64,000 bases of DNA. Origin: JBDHDH01 sp039591615 (lineage in GTDB: Bacteria; Gemmatimonadota; Gemmatimonadetes; Gemmatimonadales; GWC2-71-9). Below are positions 44,768 through 53,991 of this stretch, piece after piece. The stretch's first letter is position 1. Every line of letters starts with the position of its first letter. The translations under genes were made by a program, and so were the position numbers. Where the stretch lies: the NCBI GenBank assembly GCA_039591615.1, contig JBDHDH010000007.1, positions 4,422-68,421 of the forward strand, in the 5' to 3' direction. The notes under the pieces were generated by a model. That model worked only from the letters and a program-made list of their open reading frames with translations, did no database searches and had not been told where the DNA came from.

Positions 44768-46135
44768 GTGAACACCGTCGTACGGATTGCGTCGGGCCAG
44801 GGCTTTTGGGGCGACTGGCTCGAAGCTCCGATCCGTCAGCTGCAAGGCGGCCCCATCGACTATCTGATGATGGACTATCTGGCCGAGGTGACCATGTCCA
44901 TCATGCAGAAACAACGCTCCCGCGACCCATCGCTCGGCTATGCCAAGGATTTCGTCCCCCTCATGAGGCGGCTCCTTCCGCCCCTCGTGGAGCGGCGAGT
45001 CAGAATCATCGCAAACGCCGGCGGCGTGAACCCGAGCGCGTGCGCAGAAGCGGTTGTCGAACGGGCGCGTGCCCAGGGACTCGGTGGCAAGGTCCGGATC
45101 GGCATCGTCGAGGGAGACGATATCCTCGACCGTCTGGACGACCTCCTGGCGAAGGGCCACGGCCTGGCAAACCTCGACACGGGGGAGCCGCTGGCATCGG
45201 TCAAAGACGCGGTGCGGAGCGCGAACGCCTATCTCGGAGCGTGGCCGGTGGTGGAGGCACTCCGTGCGGGGGCCGACGTCATCGTAACCGGACGGGTGAC
45301 GGATACCGGGCTTACCCTGGCGCCGATGATTCACGCCTTCGGCTGGAAACGAAACGACTGGGACCAACTCGCTTCGGGAACCGTGGCGGGTCACATCATC
45401 GAGTGCGGTGCGCAGTGCACGGGTGGGAACTGCCTCGTGGACTGGGAGTCGATCCCCAATATGGCCGATCCCGGATACCCCATCATCGAGGCGCGGCCCG
45501 ACGGGACGTTCATCGTGACGAAGCACCCGGGCACGGGGGGACGCGTGACGGTACCGGGGATTACCGAGCAATTGGTGTACGAAATGGGTGATCCTCACAA
45601 CTACGTCACGCCGGATTGCATTGCAGACTTCACGACGATTCGTTTGGAACAAGAGACAAAGGACCGCGTTCGCGTCAGAGGGGTCCGGGGCCGACCCGCA
45701 ACGGACTCGCTCAAGGTCTCCCTCTCGTATCACTACGGGTACAAGGCCATAGGAACGCTCGTTTACGTTTGGCCGGATGCTCTCAGGAAGGCTCGCAAGG
45801 CCGATCACATTCTGCGTCAGCGGCTGGAACGCCTAGGACTCGCGTTTGACGAGATCCTCACCGAGTTCGTGGGAGTGAATGCCGCGCACGGCGGTCTCGC
45901 GCCGGAACCGAGCCCAGACCTCGCGGAGGTGCAGCTTCGGGTTGGCGTCCGCTCCCGCAAACGCAGGGAGGTCGAGCGCTTCACTCGGGAGATTGCCCCG
46001 CTGATCTTGAACGGACCCCCGAGCGTCACGGGGTTTGCCGGCGGCCGCCCCAAGGTGGAGGAGATCGTCGCGTATTGGCCGGCGCTCATCCCGAAGTCCG
46101 AGATCCGTCCCAGCGTCACGGTCCTCGAGGCCTAG
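44768..46135 (+). CDS. Acyclic terpene utilisation AtuA-like protein (DUF1446)
   Basis: A 455-residue cytoplasmic protein of the DUF1446/AtuA family. RIASGQGFWGDWLEAP, GGPIDYLMMDYLAEVTMSIM, ANAGGVNPSACAEAV, VIVTGRVTDTGLTLAPM, and LVYEMGDPHNYVTPDC are its conserved blocks. In citronellol/geraniol degradation atuA is required, but its reaction is not defined. Here the C-terminal ferredoxin-like domain is on a separate gene immediately downstream. GTG 44768 is chosen over an upstream frame opening at 44684 inside the protease gene; GTG 44759 is also possible. Confidence 0.88.
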   Translation: MNTVVRIASGQGFWGDWLEAPIRQLQGGPIDYLMMDYLAEVTMSIMQKQRSRDPSLGYAKDFVPLMRRLLPPLVERRVRIIANAGGVNPSACAEAVVERARAQGLGGKVRIGIVEGDDILDRLDDLLAKGHGLANLDTGEPLASVKDAVRSANAYLGAWPVVEALRAGADVIVTGRVTDTGLTLAPMIHAFGWKRNDWDQLASGTVAGHIIECGAQCTGGNCLVDWESIPNMADPGYPIIEARPDGTFIVTKHPGTGGRVTVPGITEQLVYEMGDPHNYVTPDCIADFTTIRLEQETKDRVRVRGVRGRPATDSLKVSLSYHYGYKAIGTLVYVWPDALRKARKADHILRQRLERLGLAFDEILTEFVGVNAAHGGLAPEPSPDLAEVQLRVGVRSRKRREVERFTREIAPLILNGPPSVTGFAGGRPKVEEIVAYWPALIPKSEIRPSVTVLEA

Positions 46136-46140
46136 CCACG

Positions 46141-46512
46141 ATGGGTCAGAAATCCAAGAGGCATGCCTCCAATGCCACCAAGACCGTTAGACTTCTCCGT
46201 CTCGCCCACGCACGCAGTGGAGACAAGGGCAATACGGCGAACGTGGGACTCATCGCCCTCAGACCCGAGTACTATCCGGTGCTGGTCAAGAAGGTCACGG
46301 CTGCCAAGGTGGCGAAGCATTTCCGTGGGGAGATCGAGGGTCCCGTGGAACGTTACGAGCTTCCCAACCTGCACGCTCTCAACTTCCTTCTATATGGAGC
46401 GCTAGGAGGCGGCGGAACCCTTTCGCTGAAGACGGACGCGCAGGGGAAAGTGTTCTCCACCGCTCTCCTGCGCATGGAGATTCGAGTGCCAAGGGGGCTC
46501 CATGTCCGATGA
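46141..46512 (+). CDS. AtuA C-terminal (ferredoxin-fold-like) domain protein
   Basis: A 123-residue protein with LAHARSGDKGNTANVGLIALRPEYYPVLVKKVT, the typical opening of the small domain that is fused to the end of DUF1446 in other bacteria, and LPNLHALNFLLYGALGGGG near its end. It probably forms a complex with the preceding DUF1446 protein. The first 15 residues are basic and not conserved. It overlaps the enoyl-CoA hydratase gene by 11 nt. Confidence 0.85.
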   Translation: MGQKSKRHASNATKTVRLLRLAHARSGDKGNTANVGLIALRPEYYPVLVKKVTAAKVAKHFRGEIEGPVERYELPNLHALNFLLYGALGGGGTLSLKTDAQGKVFSTALLRMEIRVPRGLHVR

Positions 46513-47263
46513 CCGCGTGCTCACAGGCCTTTCCAATGGCATTCTGACCGTCACGCTCCACCGACCCCACAAGCGCAACGCGATGGACACAGCGATGGTC
46601 GACGCACTCCTCGCTCAGCTCGACGAGGCGGATTTGAGCACCGCCATTCGCGTTATCGCCTTGCGTGGTGCGGGGAAGGACTTTTGCGGTGGTGCCGATC
46701 TCGCAGAGCTCCTCGCTTCCGTCGACAACATGCCTCAGGAGAATGCAGCGAGCGCGGCGCACCTTGGTGAGGTGTTCGTGCGCATGCGCCGGCTCCCCAA
46801 GCCGGTAGTCGCTGTGGTACATGGTCGGGCTCTCGCCGGCGGCTGCGGCCTGGCGACGGCATGCGATCTGGTGGTGGCGCGTCCAGACGCCGTGTTTGGC
46901 TACCCAGAAGTTCAGCGCGGTTTTGTGCCGGCAATGGTCATGGCAATGCTTCGGCGGGCCGTAGGCGAGAAGACTGCGTTCGATCTCGTTGCCACCGGTC
47001 GCCTTCTCACTGCCGAGGCCGCCCGGGACCTGGGCCTAGTAGCCCGTGTGTTCGGGACGGAGCGTTTCGAAGAGGAGGTCGACGGGTTTCTCCTCCAACT
47101 CGTCGGCGCCAGCGCCTCCGCGCTCGCCCTCATCAAGCGGCAGCTCTACGATCTGGACGGACGGAGCTTTGAGGATGGCATTGCCCTAGGTGCGGAGGTG
47201 AACGCGGTCGCGCGATCCACGCCGGACTTCAAAGACGCGGTGGCTAAGTTTCTCGAGCGGTGA
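46502..47263 (+). CDS. Enoyl-CoA hydratase/isomerase family protein
   Basis: A 253-residue crotonase-fold enzyme. The oxyanion-hole segments are GKDFCGGADLAEL and GRALAGGCGLATACDLVVA, with YPEVQRGFVPAMVMAMLRR carrying the usual catalytic Glu region. The AtuA pair upstream suggests a branched-chain substrate (methylglutaconyl-CoA or isohexenylglutaconyl-CoA hydratase in leucine/acyclic terpene degradation), but the sequence alone does not fix substrate. Confidence 0.9.
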   Translation: MSDDRVLTGLSNGILTVTLHRPHKRNAMDTAMVDALLAQLDEADLSTAIRVIALRGAGKDFCGGADLAELLASVDNMPQENAASAAHLGEVFVRMRRLPKPVVAVVHGRALAGGCGLATACDLVVARPDAVFGYPEVQRGFVPAMVMAMLRRAVGEKTAFDLVATGRLLTAEAARDLGLVARVFGTERFEEEVDGFLLQLVGASASALALIKRQLYDLDGRSFEDGIALGAEVNAVARSTPDFKDAVAKFLER

Positions 47264-48210
47264 TTCGCCAACCGCGGTGTGGAGGGATGGTCGCCTGGTC
47301 TCTCGCGGCCGGGGTGCTCGCGGCATGCGGTTCCGAGCCGCGGGTCAGCACCGATGCGCTGCAGGTCGACTACAGCACCGGGACCCACGTGGTGCTGCTG
47401 GGTACGGGTACCCCGAATGCGGAACCAGACCGGTCGGGGACGGCCGTCGCGGTCCTCTCCGAGGGCAAGGCGTACCTGGTGGATGCCGGCCCCGGCGTGG
47501 TACGGCGCGCCTCTGCTGGGCTACGCCGCGGCATGGGCCCCCTTCGGGTTCCCGATCTGGACATCGTATTCCTCACACATCTTCACAGCGATCACACCGT
47601 AGGGCTGCCAGACTTGATGCTGACACCGTGGGTCCTCGGTCGCGACCGACCCCTTCGCGTTTTGGGCCCCCCTGGAACCGCGGCGCTGATGGAGCACTTG
47701 CTCGCAGCCTACTCAGAGGATATTCGCATTCGCACGAGCGGACTGGAGCCGTCAAACGATACCGGCTACCGGGTGCACGCGACCGAAGTCGACTCGGGCG
47801 TCGTCTTCGAGGACGAACGCGTCAAGGTCACTGCGTTCCCGGTGAAGCATGCGTCGTGGCCCTCCGCGTTCGGCTACCGTTTCGACGCGGCAGATCGATC
47901 CGTCGTCATATCTGGCGACGCAGCGCCGAGTGAGGTGGTGGTCGCCCACTGCGACGGCTGCGACGTGTTGGTGCACGAGGTCTACTCTGGGGTGAGCTTC
48001 GAACGCCGAGCGCCCCAATGGCAGCGATATCACGCGAGCGCACACACGTCGGCGATTGAGCTCGCGGACCTCGCTAGGCGGGCGCGACCGGAGCTCCTCG
48101 TCCTGTATCACCAGTTGTTGTGGGGGACGAGTCCGGAGGAGTTGGTGGACGAGATCAGGCAGGTGTGGGATGGCGAGGTCGCGTTTGGGGTTGACCTAGG
48201 GGTGTACTAG
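47260..48210 (+). CDS. Metallo-beta-lactamase-fold hydrolase, predicted lipoprotein
   Basis: A 316-residue protein with a signal sequence ending in lipobox LAAC (Cys23). The metal-binding motif is THLHSDHTVG, with VISGDAAPS and a late HASAHTSA/LYHQLLW region supplying further ligands, in the RNase Z/arylsulfatase-like branch. The lipobox places it outside the cytoplasm, so tRNA processing is unlikely; an exported phosphodiester or sulfate-ester hydrolase is more plausible. GTG 47260 overlaps the hydratase stop (GTGA). Confidence 0.85.
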   Translation: MIRQPRCGGMVAWSLAAGVLAACGSEPRVSTDALQVDYSTGTHVVLLGTGTPNAEPDRSGTAVAVLSEGKAYLVDAGPGVVRRASAGLRRGMGPLRVPDLDIVFLTHLHSDHTVGLPDLMLTPWVLGRDRPLRVLGPPGTAALMEHLLAAYSEDIRIRTSGLEPSNDTGYRVHATEVDSGVVFEDERVKVTAFPVKHASWPSAFGYRFDAADRSVVISGDAAPSEVVVAHCDGCDVLVHEVYSGVSFERRAPQWQRYHASAHTSAIELADLARRARPELLVLYHQLLWGTSPEELVDEIRQVWDGEVAFGVDLGVY

Positions 48211-48268
48211 GGAGGCGATGAGGGCGATGAGGGCGATCGAGGGGGATGGAGGGGGATGGAGGGCGATG
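48211..48268. repeat. G-rich short tandem repeats upstream of recQ
   Basis: Imperfect tandem units of about 9-10 bp, GGCGATGAG then GGGGATGGAG, run from the end of the lipoprotein gene to about 48268. A similar but shorter motif (GACGATGGCGGCGGATGAGG) follows recQ at about 49778-49797. The repeats are absent elsewhere in the window and bracket a gene that looks rearranged. Confidence 0.6.
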
Positions 48269-48352
48269 CGGGAATCGTCACCGTGCAGCGGCGATTTGGT
48301 TTCTCGTTGGGAATGCCGGCCTCCACATTGATGCCGTACACGACGTGCGGCT

Positions 48353-49762
48353 ATGGGCTCTTATCGATCACTCGAGGCGCGGGTATCGCACCGACTGGCA
48401 CAGGCGGTGGCCCGCGCAACCGATTCGTTTCCCAAGGCGGAGCGCCTTGAGCTCACATCGCAGCTGCGGTGCGCCTCGTTGTCGACACCTGCGAACCTCG
48501 CGCAAGGTTGCGCGCCGTTTGAGCGTCGCGACCTCCATCGTCCATCACCTTCCCCCACCCTGACCGACGCCCGCTCAGCGCTCCGAAGGTTCTGGAACTA
48601 CGACCGTTTCCACGCTCACCAACGCCGCGCCATCGCTGCTGCGCTGCGTGGTCGAGACTGCCTGGCGATCCTTCCGACTGGTGGCGGAAAGTCGTTATGC
48701 TACCAGGTTCCGGCGCTCCTCCTTCCTGGCGTCACGCTGGTGGTCTCGCCGCTCATCTCCCTCATGCAGGATCAGGTTGCGGCACTTCGGCGACGTGGAC
48801 TGCCAGCCGCGTATCTGAGCAGTACACAGGCCCCTCACGTCCAGCGTGCTGTCTGGCGGTTGCTCGGGAATCATCGGCTCAAGCTGCTCTACGTGGCGCC
48901 AGAGCGGATGAGACAACTCGTCTCGGTGGCTAGCACCATGCGGATTTCCTTGTTGGCCGTTGACGAGGCTCACTGTATCAGCGAATGGGGGCATGATTTT
49001 CGACCGCATTTCCGTGCGCTCGGAGGCCATCGGCACGCACTCGGCACTCCCCCGACGCTCGCCGTTACCGCGACCGCGACGCCGGCGACACGGGCTGACA
49101 TCGTTCGGGTGCTGGGCCTCGAGCGACCCGTTTGCATCGTCCAATCGTTCGATCGGGCTAACCTGCATTTCTCCGTGCGGAAGGTTTCCACGGAGTTGGA
49201 GCGGCTGCACGCTCTCACCCGTCTTCTGCCGTCCGAGGACGCCGGCTCAGCGGTCGTCTATGTACCGACTCGAAACCGGACAGATGGTGTGACTGCCGTC
49301 CTCCGGCGCTGGGGCTTTGCCGCTGCACCGTACCACGCGGGACTGCGTGGTGGGGCCCGAAAGGCGCTGCTAACCAGGTTCCTGGACGATCGGATCCGTA
49401 TTATCGTGGCGACCAGCGCCTTCGGCATGGGGATCGATAAGCCGGACGTGCGGCTGGTTGTCCATCTGGGAGTGCCGACTCGGCCCGAGACGTACTTCCA
49501 AGAAGCGGGGCGTGCTGGCCGAGACGGCAAGCCCGCTGGCTGCGTGCTCCTGTGGCTCCCGCAGGACCTCGCGCTGGCAGAGCGGATGGCCAGGCGTGCG
49601 CCGAGTGCTGCTGCGGGCGAATCAGCGGCCCACCGGGAGGCTCGGCAGAAAGGTCTTCGTGCCATGCGACGCTACTTGACGACCGGTAGATGCCGCCGGC
49701 GCGTGCTGCTGGATTACCTCGGCGAGCAGCTGGGGCGGTGTGCGGGGTGTGATCGGTGTTGA
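48353..49762 (+). CDS. recQ: RecQ-type DNA helicase fused to a four-helix-bundle protein remnant
   Basis: A 469-residue superfamily 2 helicase, 3'-5' DNA unwinding. RecQ homology starts near residue 70: FHAHQRRAIAAALRGRDCLAILPTGGGKSLCYQVP (Walker A about 108-114), VDEAHCISEWGHDFRPHF, VTATATPATRADIV, FGMGIDKPDVRLVVH, and QEAGRAGRDG. It ends just after a Cys-rich zinc segment (GRCAGCDRC), so the RQC winged-helix and HRDC domains are missing. Residues 1-62 instead match the start of four-helix-bundle (23S rRNA intervening-sequence type) proteins: AVARATDSFPKAERLELTSQLRCASLSTPANLAQGC. No convincing start codon lies between the two parts. Confidence 0.85.
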   Translation: MGSYRSLEARVSHRLAQAVARATDSFPKAERLELTSQLRCASLSTPANLAQGCAPFERRDLHRPSPSPTLTDARSALRRFWNYDRFHAHQRRAIAAALRGRDCLAILPTGGGKSLCYQVPALLLPGVTLVVSPLISLMQDQVAALRRRGLPAAYLSSTQAPHVQRAVWRLLGNHRLKLLYVAPERMRQLVSVASTMRISLLAVDEAHCISEWGHDFRPHFRALGGHRHALGTPPTLAVTATATPATRADIVRVLGLERPVCIVQSFDRANLHFSVRKVSTELERLHALTRLLPSEDAGSAVVYVPTRNRTDGVTAVLRRWGFAAAPYHAGLRGGARKALLTRFLDDRIRIIVATSAFGMGIDKPDVRLVVHLGVPTRPETYFQEAGRAGRDGKPAGCVLLWLPQDLALAERMARRAPSAAAGESAAHREARQKGLRAMRRYLTTGRCRRRVLLDYLGEQLGRCAGCDRC

Positions 49763-50110
49763 TGGGGCCGATAGAGGACGATGGCGGCGGATGAGGAATC
49801 CGTCCTCGAGGTGGCGGCAGATCAAGAAGGAGGCTTGGAACCGGATCCTACCACCGCGATCACCCGTTCTGTGACACCCTCCTTACTTGTCCACCGTCAT
49901 GGTGAACACGGGGCTTCTGCACGTCGACGAGGTTCTCACCGATTTGGCAACGATAGTCGGGTCGAAGTCGCGGATGCACCACCTATCCAAACCGCCTCTC
50001 AGCCTGCACCTTTTGTGACCGGCTGACCACGAGCCCGTCTCCGGGCTTGCTCGAACCACGACCCCAAGCGCCCACCGCATCGCAACACTGAGGGCTGACG
50101 AGAGCGTTGC
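49763..50110. other. Intergenic region between recQ and the purine permease
   Basis: This 348-bp spacer begins with a short G-rich repeat relic (about 49778-49797) like that before recQ. The middle has no open frame with protein-like composition. A small hairpin AGCCCG-TCTC-CGGGCT lies at 50032-50047, without a T run. I looked for a purine riboswitch before the permease and do not see the conserved core. Confidence 0.4.
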
Positions 50111-51436
50111 ATGCTGGACCGCCTCTTCAAACTCGACGAGCACGATACCACCATCCGCCGAGAGATCGGAGCGGGTGCCACCACTTTCGTCACGATGTCC
50201 TACATCATCTTCGTCCAGCCCGTGGTTCTCGGCGCAGCCGGGATGGATCCGGGCGCGGTGATGGTGGCGACATGTCTGGCCAGCGCGGTGGCTACTCTGC
50301 TCATGGCGCTCTTGGCCAATTACCCGATTGCCCTGGCACCCGGGATGGGCCACAACTTTCTCTTCACCTATACGGTCGTGATCGCCCTCGGCTTCCCCTG
50401 GGAGCAGGCTCTCGGAGCGGTGTTTGTCTCCGGGAGCCTCTTCATTCTCCTGTCCTTCTTCGGCTTTCGGGCCAAGCTGGTCAACGCCGTGCCATCGGCC
50501 CTCAAGAACGGAATCGCCGCCGGGATTGGCCTGCTCATCGCGCTGGTAGGTCTCGAATGGGCGGGCATCGTGGTGGACGATCCCGCAACACTGGTGGGGT
50601 TCGGCGATCTCAGCACCCCTCCGGCCTTACTGAGCCTGCTGGGCCTGGCGGTCATGGGGGTCTTTCTCGCCCGACGAATTCGGGCGGCGATGCTCATCGG
50701 AATGCTGACGACGTCATTGATCGCGGTGGCCTCGGGCCTGGTGGCATTTCAGGGTGTCGTGGCCGCGCCCCCGTCACTGGAACCCACCCTTTTCAAGCTC
50801 GACGTGTTCGGGGCGATCCGAACCGGCATGCTCACCGTGATCTTCGTGTTCTTCTTCCTGGATCTGTTCGACACGGTCGGCACGCTGATTGGTGTCAGCC
50901 AAGAAGCGGGCTTGGTACGCGAAGACGGGACGCTCCCCCGTGCTCGTCCGGCCCTGCTGTCGGACGCGATGGGGACGGTGACCGGCGCGCTGCTGGGGAC
51001 GTCCACCGTCACGAGCTACATCGAGAGCGCCTCAGGTGTGAGCGCGGGCGGGCGGACTGGGCTCGCCAGCGTCGTGACGGCCCTCCTGTTTCTCGTGGCA
51101 CTCTTCTTCTCCCCGCTTGTCGAGATGATCGGGGGTGGCGTGGAAACGGATGAAGGGCGACGGCTCTATCCAATCGTCGCTCCGGCCTTGATTCTCGTCG
51201 GCTGCTTCATGCTGAAGAGTGCTGCCCGCATCCGGTGGGATGACATGGGAGAGGCCATCCCGGGGTTTCTCACGATCGTGATCATGCCTCTCACCTTCAG
51301 CATCACCGAGGGCATCGCCTTCGGGTTCATCTCCTACACGCTGCTCAAGGCCGTCCAGGGCAAGCTGCGGGACGTTCCGTGGCTCATTGCGCTCTTCGCC
51401 GGCTTGTTCGTGCTCCGGTACGCGTTCCTGACGTGA
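50111..51436 (+). CDS. NCS2/AzgA-type purine permease
   Basis: A 441-residue, about 13-14 helix nucleobase:proton symporter. The N terminus (LFKLDEHDTTIRREIGAGATTFVTMSYIIFV) and LANYPIALAPGMGHNFLFTY are characteristic of the AzgA/PbuG branch for hypoxanthine, guanine and adenine, as are LFDTVGTLIGVSQ and GTSTVTSYIESASGVSAGGRTGLAS. It would salvage the purines that the first operon makes de novo. Confidence 0.92.
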   Translation: MLDRLFKLDEHDTTIRREIGAGATTFVTMSYIIFVQPVVLGAAGMDPGAVMVATCLASAVATLLMALLANYPIALAPGMGHNFLFTYTVVIALGFPWEQALGAVFVSGSLFILLSFFGFRAKLVNAVPSALKNGIAAGIGLLIALVGLEWAGIVVDDPATLVGFGDLSTPPALLSLLGLAVMGVFLARRIRAAMLIGMLTTSLIAVASGLVAFQGVVAAPPSLEPTLFKLDVFGAIRTGMLTVIFVFFFLDLFDTVGTLIGVSQEAGLVREDGTLPRARPALLSDAMGTVTGALLGTSTVTSYIESASGVSAGGRTGLASVVTALLFLVALFFSPLVEMIGGGVETDEGRRLYPIVAPALILVGCFMLKSAARIRWDDMGEAIPGFLTIVIMPLTFSITEGIAFGFISYTLLKAVQGKLRDVPWLIALFAGLFVLRYAFLT

Positions 51437-51506
51437 CCAAAGGCCAAGCAACTGGTTGCGTGTTTCGCGTCTTGCGGGGCCGTCCGGGGCCAGGCATCAT
51501 TGTGGC

Positions 51507-52364
51507 GTGATTTCCCGGGCGAAAGGAAAGGCGACGGCGACCGTTCGAGAGCGGGCGCGCGGCATCACCGAGCGGCTCAGGAAGCACGCGCCGCCCCGTC
51601 GCGGGCCCCTCTTCAGGCTGCTCTGGCCGATCACGGCCTATCTGGTCACGAACTTCACGGTCAGTATGTTCTGGGTCTTGTTCCGGGTTTTCAACCGGAC
51701 CACCGTGCTCGGTCGGGAGCACATCGATGACGAGCCCAACACGATGCTCCTATCCAATCACCAGTCGATGATCGACAGCTTCCTCGTCGGCCTGATTGCG
51801 TATTTCCCGCGGGCGCTCTGGAAGCCCCATCTCCTCCCCTGGAACCCGGCAGCCGAGGAGAACTTCTACAAGACCCCGTTGCTCCGGTGGTTCGCGGACA
51901 ATTGGAAGTGTATCGCCATCAAGGAAGGCCGCCGGGACCTCCACGCGCTGCACAGGATGCTGCAGGTCCTGCCCGCTGGCGTGATGACGTTATTCCCCGA
52001 GGGGACGCGAACCCGCGACGGATCCGTGGGGTCGGGGAAACCGGGAGCCGGGCTCGTCATCCTCGGAGCAAGACCGCGGGTGATCCCGGTGGCGATCGAT
52101 GGGATGCAAGACGTCTTGCCGATCGGCGCCGTCGTTCCGCGACTGTTCAAGCGAATTTACGTCTGCTACGGGCGGCCCATCGACTACTCGGACTTCCTGA
52201 ACCAGCCACGCTCACGGGAGATGGCCCAGGCCCTGGTGGACCGGGTGATTGAGGCGATTCGGGGCCAGCTAACCGAGGTCAGGCGGATGCGCGGCCAGGG
52301 GCGGAGTTCACAGCCATCGTCGGTTCCTCCGGAGTCTCCGGCGAGTGACCGTTCACCTTCTTGA
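51507..52364 (+). CDS. PlsC-type 1-acyl-glycerol-3-phosphate acyltransferase
   Basis: A 285-residue membrane-associated acyltransferase. Motif I is SNHQSMIDSF (NHx4D), motif III LFPEGTRTRDGS, and a later VIPVAIDGMQDVLPIG. One N-terminal hydrophobic helix (about residues 30-50) anchors it. It would acylate lysophosphatidic acid or a related glycerolipid. The start is uncertain (GTG 51507, or an upstream frame from 51456). The last 86 nt overlap, antisense, the end of the first radical SAM gene. Confidence 0.9.
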   Translation: MISRAKGKATATVRERARGITERLRKHAPPRRGPLFRLLWPITAYLVTNFTVSMFWVLFRVFNRTTVLGREHIDDEPNTMLLSNHQSMIDSFLVGLIAYFPRALWKPHLLPWNPAAEENFYKTPLLRWFADNWKCIAIKEGRRDLHALHRMLQVLPAGVMTLFPEGTRTRDGSVGSGKPGAGLVILGARPRVIPVAIDGMQDVLPIGAVVPRLFKRIYVCYGRPIDYSDFLNQPRSREMAQALVDRVIEAIRGQLTEVRRMRGQGRSSQPSSVPPESPASDRSPS

Positions 52365-53877
52365 GGTAGGCGTTGGGGTCGTGGTGCAGGGCACCTTGGG
52401 GCACGTGCTCCCAGAGCGGGCCGAGATCTCGGCGCATGCGCTCGACGAAGAAGGAAGGAATCTCCGTGGTCTCCCCAGCGAAGTAACGCTGTACCGAGCG
52501 ATCGGTGTCGAGGAGATGACGGATTTGCTTGTAGTACTTGATCCGGCCGAAGCCCTCCGAGGAAATTGCCCGCAGGATGTTCAACCACGTGGGGAAACCT
52601 GGCCTCGTCGCCCGCGCCCGCCGTGCAATGTTCTTCCAAGAGAATGAATACTGCGTCAAGTCGATGACGTAATCGTAAAACTCTCGCCAGCCGTAATTCG
52701 ACGGCTTTACGTTCATCGCCTGGTTATTGTTGAGGAAATGGAAGGGGAAGGGAAGTACCCGTCCCGCTCGTTGGAATTCCAGATTCAGGGGAGCCGCCTC
52801 TCCGAACGCTGAGAGCAGCGAGTACCCGGGAAAGGCACCGGGCGTGAGGTCCACAAACCGCTTGGTCAGCTCGAATGGCTCGGCACCCTCGTCGACATCG
52901 AGGCCCAGCACGAAATTGGTCTGGACGTACGGAATGTGCTCCAGAATCATGTTCACGTGCTCGGACACCTGGACGACCTTCTCCATGCCGGTCTTCCGCC
53001 CCGTCTTGGACTTGCCACCGAGGCTGTACCAGGACTCGATCCCGGGAAGCATGGCCTTGAATCCGGCGGCACGGAGGCGCTTCAGGTTGGCCTCCTTGAG
53101 AAGCGACAGGCTGCTTTCGGCGCCGAAGGTGAGGGTGCCGGGACGGATCGCGTCCTCAATCGCCGACATGTAGTCGTCGAACCGCACGCCGAAATTCGGA
53201 TCGTGCCACCCGACCCACGCGTTCGGCATCTTCTTGATGAGAAACCGGAGGTCCTCCCGAATCTGGTCGTAGTCCAGCGGTTGATAGTCCACGACCGAAT
53301 CGATGCAGAAGCTGCAGGTGTACGGGCACCCCAGGCTCCCGATCATGGGAACGCCCTTGATAGGGGTCGGCGACTTGGCAACCGTCGGCTCGATGAACTT
53401 CCACCGCTCCCGGACGCCCGGGAGATACTGAGGCTGCCGCCTGGCGGTCAGGTGTACCCCCATGGGTCGGTGCGGAGCGCAATCGTTGACGATCTCCTCG
53501 ATGATGGCCTGGTCAGTGAACCCGACCACGTAGTCGAAGTACTTTCTCGCATCCTCGGGGTAACAGCGTGCATGGGGCCCGCCGAGTACCGTGACCGCCC
53601 CTCGTTGGCGGAAGATGTTGCTGACGGCATATGCCAGCTGTGCGGCCTGGCTGAAGGCACCGATGAACAGCATGTCCATGTCGGCCGGGAGCTCCTCCAG
53701 CAGATCCTCCGACCCCGTGAAGCAGACGAAGGTCACGTCGTGACCAGCCTGTTCGCACCACACGCCGACCGCTTGCGGCATGATGCTGGCCAGGTTCGGA
53801 TGCATGAGCCGGCCGTAGAGCGCCTTCGAGGGGCCCTTCGTGACGAGATCGAGAATACCGATGCGGAGCTTTCGCAC
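52279..53877 (-). CDS. B12-binding-fold radical SAM protein, twin A
   Basis: A 532-residue cytoplasmic class B-type radical SAM protein. Residues about 5-140 form a Rossmann-like cobalamin-binding fold without the DxHxxG motif, as is usual in this class (MDMLFIGAFSQAAQLAYAVSN, VTVLGGPHARCYPEDARKYFDYVVGF). The [4Fe-4S] motif is CPYTCSFC (Cys184, 188, 191), followed by WVGWHDPNFGVRF and MLPGIESW. The C-terminal 180 residues are particular to these twins. GTG 53877 aligns with the ATG of twin B and has AGGTGAT upstream. Likely chemistry is methylation or ring/C-C bond formation at an unactivated carbon; the substrate is unknown. It converges on plsC. Confidence 0.85.
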   Translation of the reverse strand: MRKLRIGILDLVTKGPSKALYGRLMHPNLASIMPQAVGVWCEQAGHDVTFVCFTGSEDLLEELPADMDMLFIGAFSQAAQLAYAVSNIFRQRGAVTVLGGPHARCYPEDARKYFDYVVGFTDQAIIEEIVNDCAPHRPMGVHLTARRQPQYLPGVRERWKFIEPTVAKSPTPIKGVPMIGSLGCPYTCSFCIDSVVDYQPLDYDQIREDLRFLIKKMPNAWVGWHDPNFGVRFDDYMSAIEDAIRPGTLTFGAESSLSLLKEANLKRLRAAGFKAMLPGIESWYSLGGKSKTGRKTGMEKVVQVSEHVNMILEHIPYVQTNFVLGLDVDEGAEPFELTKRFVDLTPGAFPGYSLLSAFGEAAPLNLEFQRAGRVLPFPFHFLNNNQAMNVKPSNYGWREFYDYVIDLTQYSFSWKNIARRARATRPGFPTWLNILRAISSEGFGRIKYYKQIRHLLDTDRSVQRYFAGETTEIPSFFVERMRRDLGPLWEHVPQGALHHDPNAYLKKVNGHSPETPEEPTMAVNSAPGRASA

Positions 53878-53991
53878 AGAGATCACCTGGGTCGGGAGTG
53901 GGAGCGCGCCGAAAGGTTCACTCGCCAGGTCACGAGCGCAAGTGCGGGGATCGCTGCGCCACCGCCCGGAACGATCGACCCCTGCAGGGTG

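Noticed and set aside
44363..45808. 481-codon minus-strand frame over the subtilase end and the DUF1446 gene
   Set aside because: Antisense shadow of conserved genes; composition is Arg/His/Pro-rich and it crosses two gene boundaries.
48211..48268. CRISPR-like array
   Set aside because: Units are only 9-10 bp, contiguous and without spacers; this is a simple tandem repeat.
49763..50110. Purine riboswitch upstream of the NCS2 permease
   Set aside because: No conserved three-way-junction core or loop sequences were found; only a 6-bp hairpin is visible.
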